A DNA stretch of 64,000 bases from Nitrospira sp. (GTDB taxonomy: Bacteria > Nitrospirota > Nitrospiria > Nitrospirales > Nitrospiraceae), in the NCBI GenBank assembly GCA_035968315.1, contig JAVYIN010000008.1, positions 62,001-126,000 of the forward strand, given 5' to 3'. The position numbers were made by a program, and so were the translations under genes. Numbering within the stretch: position 1 is the first letter of the stretch; each line of letters starts with the position of its first letter. The notes beneath the pieces are model-generated. The model saw only the letters and a program-made list of their open reading frames with translations, ran no database searches and was not told where the DNA came from. Below are positions 60,607-64,000 of this stretch, piece by piece.

Positions 60607-61312
60607 AGCGGCCTCCTTCGGTGAGAGAGACGAGGTATTGTAAAGGGGCCATGAGCGCAGAAACAAGGCGGAGTGGTGAAAACAGCACGGGCGACCCTGC
60701 ACTATGGTGGGAGGCCGCCCGTGAGTGGCGCTTAGGACGCCGAGAGAATAGACCTTACTCTTATGTCGCGGCCCGCGAGACCTGCGCGAAGCAAGCCCGA
60801 AAGACTTCCAGTCGGGGGAGACATCGTCAATCCCAGGGTCTTGGGTTCCTTGTGCCAGCATTCGGCACCCCACGGAAAAACTGGCTGGAATCTGTCGATT
60901 TCCAGTGCCATGAGGCACAGCCAGTGGAGAACCGGCTCGCACAACCGACGAGAAGCCTACCTTTGCATCGGCAGGCCTGACGGACCAGGTGGCGTTGCGT
61001 CGCTCATATCCACCCTCCTCTCTGATGAAGTCAGCGAGAAACCTGGATAGCAGCCGCGCGGTCTGCCCGATCTCCCGCAATTCGGAACATCATGGGCCGC
61101 ACTTCCCCTGTACGCCCATTAGACACAGGTGTCAATAGCCTCGGCGTAGACTTTCGACATAAGCAGCAAAGCATAACGTATGCCCGAGCCATTCTGTCAT
61201 TCATGCGGCCGCTCATCGGTTTTCGAAGAGGATGGAAAACAGCCGGGAGAAACAACAAGGGGAGAGCCGTACAACCACTCTCCTGCCATGATCACAGCGG
61301 AGTCAGAGTAAC
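60607..61312. other. Long non-coding region with structured sequence
   Basis: About 700 bases without a credible gene on either strand. It contains several strong inverted repeats, for example CTGGCTG (60881-60887) with CAGCCAG (60918-60924) enclosing two smaller hairpins, and a plus-strand stretch resembling a cobalamin riboswitch at about 60630-60790. A structured RNA on one strand is more likely than a protein. Confidence 0.45.
60630..60790 (+). ncRNA. Possible cobalamin riboswitch-like element (orphan)
   Basis: Three blocks appear in the order of the B12 riboswitch core: GTGGTGAAAACAGCACGGGC (60674-60692 area), GACCCTGCACTATGG (about 60693-60706), and a B12-box-like GCCCGCGAGACCTGCG (60771-60786). 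The match is partial, with an extra base in the box, and no gene follows on the plus strand for a kilobase. Read with caution. Confidence 0.22.
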
Positions 61313-61615
61313 CTACCGTCCCATGCCCTGGGATTTTTGCTTTGCCTTTTCAATTTCTTCCGTCATCTTCGCTTCAGCCTGGCTCTTATGCTGAGCGGCC
61401 GTCTCTTCCATCTTTCGCTCGGCCTCGGATTTAACATTGCCGGCCCCTTGACGAACGTTCGACGTTGACTCGGTCGCGGAACGCTTGGCATTCGCCATTT
61501 CCTGATCGAGCCGTTGCTGCATATCCCCAGCAGAAGGAACCTGGGCAAAGGCCGTGCCCCCGCCTCCCATAACAACCACGGCCATGACCGCATACAAAGT
61601 GATTGGATTCTTCAT
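61313..61615 (-). CDS. Small secreted helical protein
   Basis: 100 residues: signal peptide (MKNPITLYAVMAVVVMGGGG.. to AFAQ), then a charged, Ala-rich single helix (MQQRLDQEMANAKRSATES, VKSEAERKMEETAAQHKSQAEAKMTEEIEKAKQK). AAAGGA lies upstream. Likely a periplasmic coiled-coil protein; function unknown. Confidence 0.6.
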   Translation of the reverse strand: MKNPITLYAVMAVVVMGGGGTAFAQVPSAGDMQQRLDQEMANAKRSATESTSNVRQGAGNVKSEAERKMEETAAQHKSQAEAKMTEEIEKAKQKSQGMGR

Positions 61616-61858
61616 ACCATCCGTCCTTTCTCGGTTATCCCGTTGAGAGATGCCGGTAAATACCCTAATCAATAATTGGTACCGGTTCAAGTCCCCCACC
61701 TACCGCGCCCTCTTCAGGACGACAGCAGAGACTCTCCCTCAAGCTGACGGGAAACATCTTCGTGACGGCCGGATGAGAAATATCCTCCTGTCCCGATTGA
61801 CCCAGCGAAGAAAAAGCCTTATCTGGAACACAGGCGTTCATCATACAAAGGAGTTGTC

Positions 61859-62347
61859 ATGATCAAAGAAGTCACAGGGGATTTGCTCTTATCGAAAGCT
61901 GCCGCCATTGCTCATGGAGTCTCACCGCACGACGATTTTAAGCAAGGCCTGGCCTTATCGCTTCGCGAACAATGGCCTGGGATGTACAAGGACTTCCGGC
62001 ACTACTGTCAAACCTATAATCCCAAGCCGGGAACCTTGTGGAGCTGGAAGGGACCGGGATCACCCGTCATTATTAATCTGTTCACTCAAGAACCGCCGGA
62101 CGGCCATCAGAGCAAACCGGGGAAAGCCACGATCCCCAATATCAACCATGTGCTGCAAGCCTTGAAGAAAGAAGCTCAGGCTCAGCAAGTCACAAGCCTG
62201 GCTTTGCCAAGGCTCGCGACAGGAGTGGGGGGATTGACCTGGGATGAAGTACAACCCGTGATCCAATCCACGCTCAAGGACCTGGGCATTCCCGTCTATG
62301 TGTATTCGACCTATAAGAAGGGTGTCGCAGCAGCAGAACAGGCGTAA
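61859..62347 (+). CDS. Macro-domain protein
   Basis: 162 residues, one macro domain: IKEVTGDLLLSKAAAIAHGVS at the start (ADP-ribose adenine side), VIINLFTQ, LALPRLATGVGGLTWDEV (phosphate-binding loop), and VYVYSTYKKG at the end. Relatives bind or hydrolyse ADP-ribose derivatives, including DarG-type antitoxins, but no DarT toxin gene is adjacent. AAGGAG precedes the ATG. The stop codon is followed immediately by the 201-bp repeat. Confidence 0.85.
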   Translation: MIKEVTGDLLLSKAAAIAHGVSPHDDFKQGLALSLREQWPGMYKDFRHYCQTYNPKPGTLWSWKGPGSPVIINLFTQEPPDGHQSKPGKATIPNINHVLQALKKEAQAQQVTSLALPRLATGVGGLTWDEVQPVIQSTLKDLGIPVYVYSTYKKGVAAAEQA

Positions 62348-62548
62348 CAGGCTGCGGAAAAACTCGCGTAGAACCGTCAACATCGATGAATGAATCAAGC
62401 ACGGGAGCAGCTCAGAGCAATCGCAGGATGATCAAAAAGCCCGTCCAGCAAGGCCGCAGCAAGCGAAGAGGCGAAGGCGTACTGTTGAACGTACGGAGAG
62501 CCTCTGAGCGCCGCGAGAACGCTGCTGGCGGACTTTTTCAGCATCCTG
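62348..62548. repeat. 201-bp MITE-like repeat, copy 2
   Basis: Same length and end sequences as copy 1 at 34240-34440. Left end CAGGCTGCGGAAAAAC, right end inward CAGGATGCTGAAAAAG. CGTAA stands immediately outside both ends (62343-62347 and 62549-62553), which would fit a 5-base target duplication. The left copy of CGTAA includes the macro-gene stop codon. Confidence 0.78.
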
Positions 62549-62564
62549 CGTAAGTTCGGAAAGG

Positions 62565-63551
62565 CTAGGGAAGCTTGGGGACATCCTGCGCACAGCGGAA
62601 GCCGACATTCGGATCTTGTTCGGTGGGATTGCCCTTGGTACGAAACGAAGACCGCAGCCGGTAGGGATTGTTGATATACGACCCGCCGCGCTGCGCCTTC
62701 GCCGTCCCTTCACTCGGACCGCGCGGGTTGATGGCCGGATTTTTTGCAAAGTTCGAATAAAACTCCTCGTCGTACCAATCCATCACCCATTCATACAAAT
62801 TCCCGGCTAGATCATGCACTGCGTACGGGCTCTTCCCCTTGTCGCGATTGCCGACCGGCGACACCGTCTCGGCGCCCCCTTCTTTGAGCCCGAAGACCGC
62901 ATGAGCAGGAGTCGGAGGATCATTCCCCCAGGGATAAATTCTTCCATCGGTCCCGCGGGCCGCCTTCTCCCATTCCGCTTCCGTCGGCAGCCGTTTGCCC
63001 GCCCACAAACAGTAGCCCGTGGCATCCATCCAACTGACCCACCGCACCGGCCGATCCGCTTGGACAAGGGGCGTGTCCTTGTCCGCAAACCCCCAGGGCG
63101 GTTCGCTCTGAACCGCCTCAACATATTTTGCAAAGCGTCCGTTCGTCACTTCAAACTTGTCGAGATAAAACGCGTCCAGATACACACGGTGAATGGGCGC
63201 CTCGTCTTCATCGCCCTTATCGCTCCCCATGATGAACTCGCCCGCCGGGACCAGCACCATCGGAGCACCATCCTTGCCGGCGATCTCGGCAGGATGCGGG
63301 ATCGCCGGTTTGAGTGCCGCGCCGCTATTCGTAGCCGCCTTGCCTTTCTCGGCAGGCTTGGCTTCCCCTTCAAGTCCATGCGGCTTGACGGGAGGGACAG
63401 CAGACTCCGGCTTGCCAACGGACGGCGGGGAGATGGCCGGAGGCTCTTGCTTGGCAGGCCGACTCTCGTTGGCCGCCGAAGTACTTGCCCAGCAAAACAG
63501 TCCAACGAGCAGACTCAGTCCCAGAGCGGAGATTGTCGATCGGCCTCTCAT
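62565..63551 (-). CDS. Secreted SUMF1-domain protein with Pro-rich linker
   Basis: 328 residues: signal peptide (MRGRSTISALGLSLLVGLFC.. to TSAAN), a Pro/Lys-rich linker of about 70 residues, then SUMF1 (PMVLVPAGEFIMGSDKGDEDE, FYLDKFEVTNGRFAKYV, KRLPTEAEWEKAARGTDGR, YPWGNDPPTP, VHDLAGNLYEWVMDWY, AQRGGSYINNPYRLRSS, NVGFRCAQD). GAGAGGG six bases before 63551 supports the start. Third SUMF1 gene in the window, unlinked to the other two. Confidence 0.84.
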   Translation of the reverse strand: MRGRSTISALGLSLLVGLFCWASTSAANESRPAKQEPPAISPPSVGKPESAVPPVKPHGLEGEAKPAEKGKAATNSGAALKPAIPHPAEIAGKDGAPMVLVPAGEFIMGSDKGDEDEAPIHRVYLDAFYLDKFEVTNGRFAKYVEAVQSEPPWGFADKDTPLVQADRPVRWVSWMDATGYCLWAGKRLPTEAEWEKAARGTDGRIYPWGNDPPTPAHAVFGLKEGGAETVSPVGNRDKGKSPYAVHDLAGNLYEWVMDWYDEEFYSNFAKNPAINPRGPSEGTAKAQRGGSYINNPYRLRSSFRTKGNPTEQDPNVGFRCAQDVPKLP

Positions 63552-63741
63552 CCACATCCCTCTCGTCAGACACACAGCAACGCAGCCAGTCAGACCCTTC
63601 ACCGTACCGAAAACGGCGAAGCAAATCCAGAGCACCCAGCCGACGATAGGCACTGGGCATCTTCAGATCAGGTTGAAGCCGGTCTAAAAGCCAAACGGCA
63701 GGCTCCCGGTGAACTATCGTCTCTCCCTCGGCCTTCATCGG

Positions 63742-64000
63742 CTAGACTTTTGCGGAAAGCACGCCTGCTAGATTGCGCAACAAATTATGGCCATTCCCAC
63801 GCCAGGCGCTGCCGTGCATGCAGGCCAGCAAGACAGGGTTGGTATCCGCAATCTTGTGCAGAAGCGAGTTCGTCGCGGTGCCATGGGAATAATAATCCAT
63901 GCCTTGTCGCATCGCCTCACTCGGACCAAGAATGTCCCCCTCCGTCACGGGCGCCATTCCCGACCCAGGCTGAGTGAAAAGATCCCCGCACAGCAGCGTG
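63742..64000 (-). CDS. Metallo-beta-lactamase-fold protein, C-terminal part (cut by window end)
   Basis: The frame is open to the last base. The visible residues TLLCGDLFTQPGSGMAPVTE, ILGPSEAMRQGMDYYS and LLACMHGSAWRGNG match the C-terminal half of the oxygen-binding di-iron/metallo-beta-lactamase fold (GDLF with a metal Asp, MHGSAW with a metal His). The start lies outside the window. Confidence 0.75.
   Translation of the reverse strand, partial: TLLCGDLFTQPGSGMAPVTEGDILGPSEAMRQGMDYYSHGTATNSLLHKIADTNPVLLACMHGSAWRGNGHNLLRNLAGVLSAKV

Noticed and set aside
60607-61080. Upstream extension of the pterin dehydratase frame.
   Set aside because: The extension is not protein-like, and AAGGAGG marks the real start at 60606.
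62814-63977. A 387-codon plus-strand frame opposite the third SUMF1 gene.
   Set aside because: Arg/Ser/Pro-rich shadow; the minus-strand SUMF1 protein is complete.

Overview
The window looks like chromosome of a Nitrospira-type bacterium (phylum Nitrospirota). This is inferred from a complex I cluster with two nuoM genes and no nuoE/nuoF, several secreted SUMF1/formylglycine-generating-enzyme-like proteins, and the general style of the small secreted and zinc-ribbon proteins. No rRNA or marker gene is present to settle the species. Start codons are often decided by a clear AGGAGG-type site, and GTG starts are common.

Layout. 0-2.2 kb: the end of a NarX-type kinase, its NarL-type regulator, a single-domain response regulator and a small membrane protein. 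2.2-6.3 kb (minus): a PriA homologue whose ATPase motifs are destroyed, and a periplasmic/outer-membrane OmpA-domain protein. 6.9-20.5 kb (plus): a proton-pumping NADH dehydrogenase-like (2M complex I) operon nuoA-B-C-D-G-I-J-K-L-M-M2-N, without nuoE, nuoF or nuoH. 20.7-25.3 kb: hybrid kinase, phosphodiester glycosidase-like protein, rhodanese, lipoprotein, pyrE and cbiX. 25.4-34.1 kb: a tightly packed minus-strand run (zinc-ribbon protein, two SUMF1 proteins, a His-rich SmbP-like protein, a TIGR01777 epimerase, a PDZ protein, a TPR-like protein, a membrane protein, photolyase, a DUF523/DUF1722 protein and cbiX) that diverges from a CarH/LitR-type B12-binding MerR regulator. The divergent promoters carry a shared repeat over both -35 boxes, so this is probably a light-responsive regulon that uses adenosylcobalamin. 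34.2-38.4 kb: a 201-bp MITE-like repeat, then a 1335-residue protein joining an XRE helix-turn-helix to a nuclease-like domain and a very long C-terminal region, a candidate defence protein.

39.0-48.7 kb is an integrated genetic element of about 9.6 kb in a tRNA-Leu(CAG) gene. It is bounded by an exact 76-bp direct repeat of the tRNA and carries a tyrosine integrase, a serine resolvase, a divergent family A DNA-polymerase-like protein, small phage-type proteins, a lipoprotein, a 93-bp tandem repeat and two copies of a covarying 49-nt hairpin. Insertion left a complete chimeric tRNA at the left end, driven by a promoter the element brought with it, and a 3'-truncated tRNA at the right end.

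48.8-64 kb returns to ordinary chromosome: a degenerate UPF1-like helicase, rplI, glyA, nrdR, a two-component pair whose kinase has a Rossmann NAD(P)-binding-type sensor domain, lpxC, a HARE-HTH protein, an inositol-phosphatase, an AhpD-like protein, a B12-radical-SAM RiPP-maturase-like enzyme, pterin carbinolamine dehydratase, a macro-domain protein with a second copy of the 201-bp repeat directly after its stop codon, a third SUMF1 protein, and the end of a metallo-beta-lactamase-fold protein cut by the window edge.
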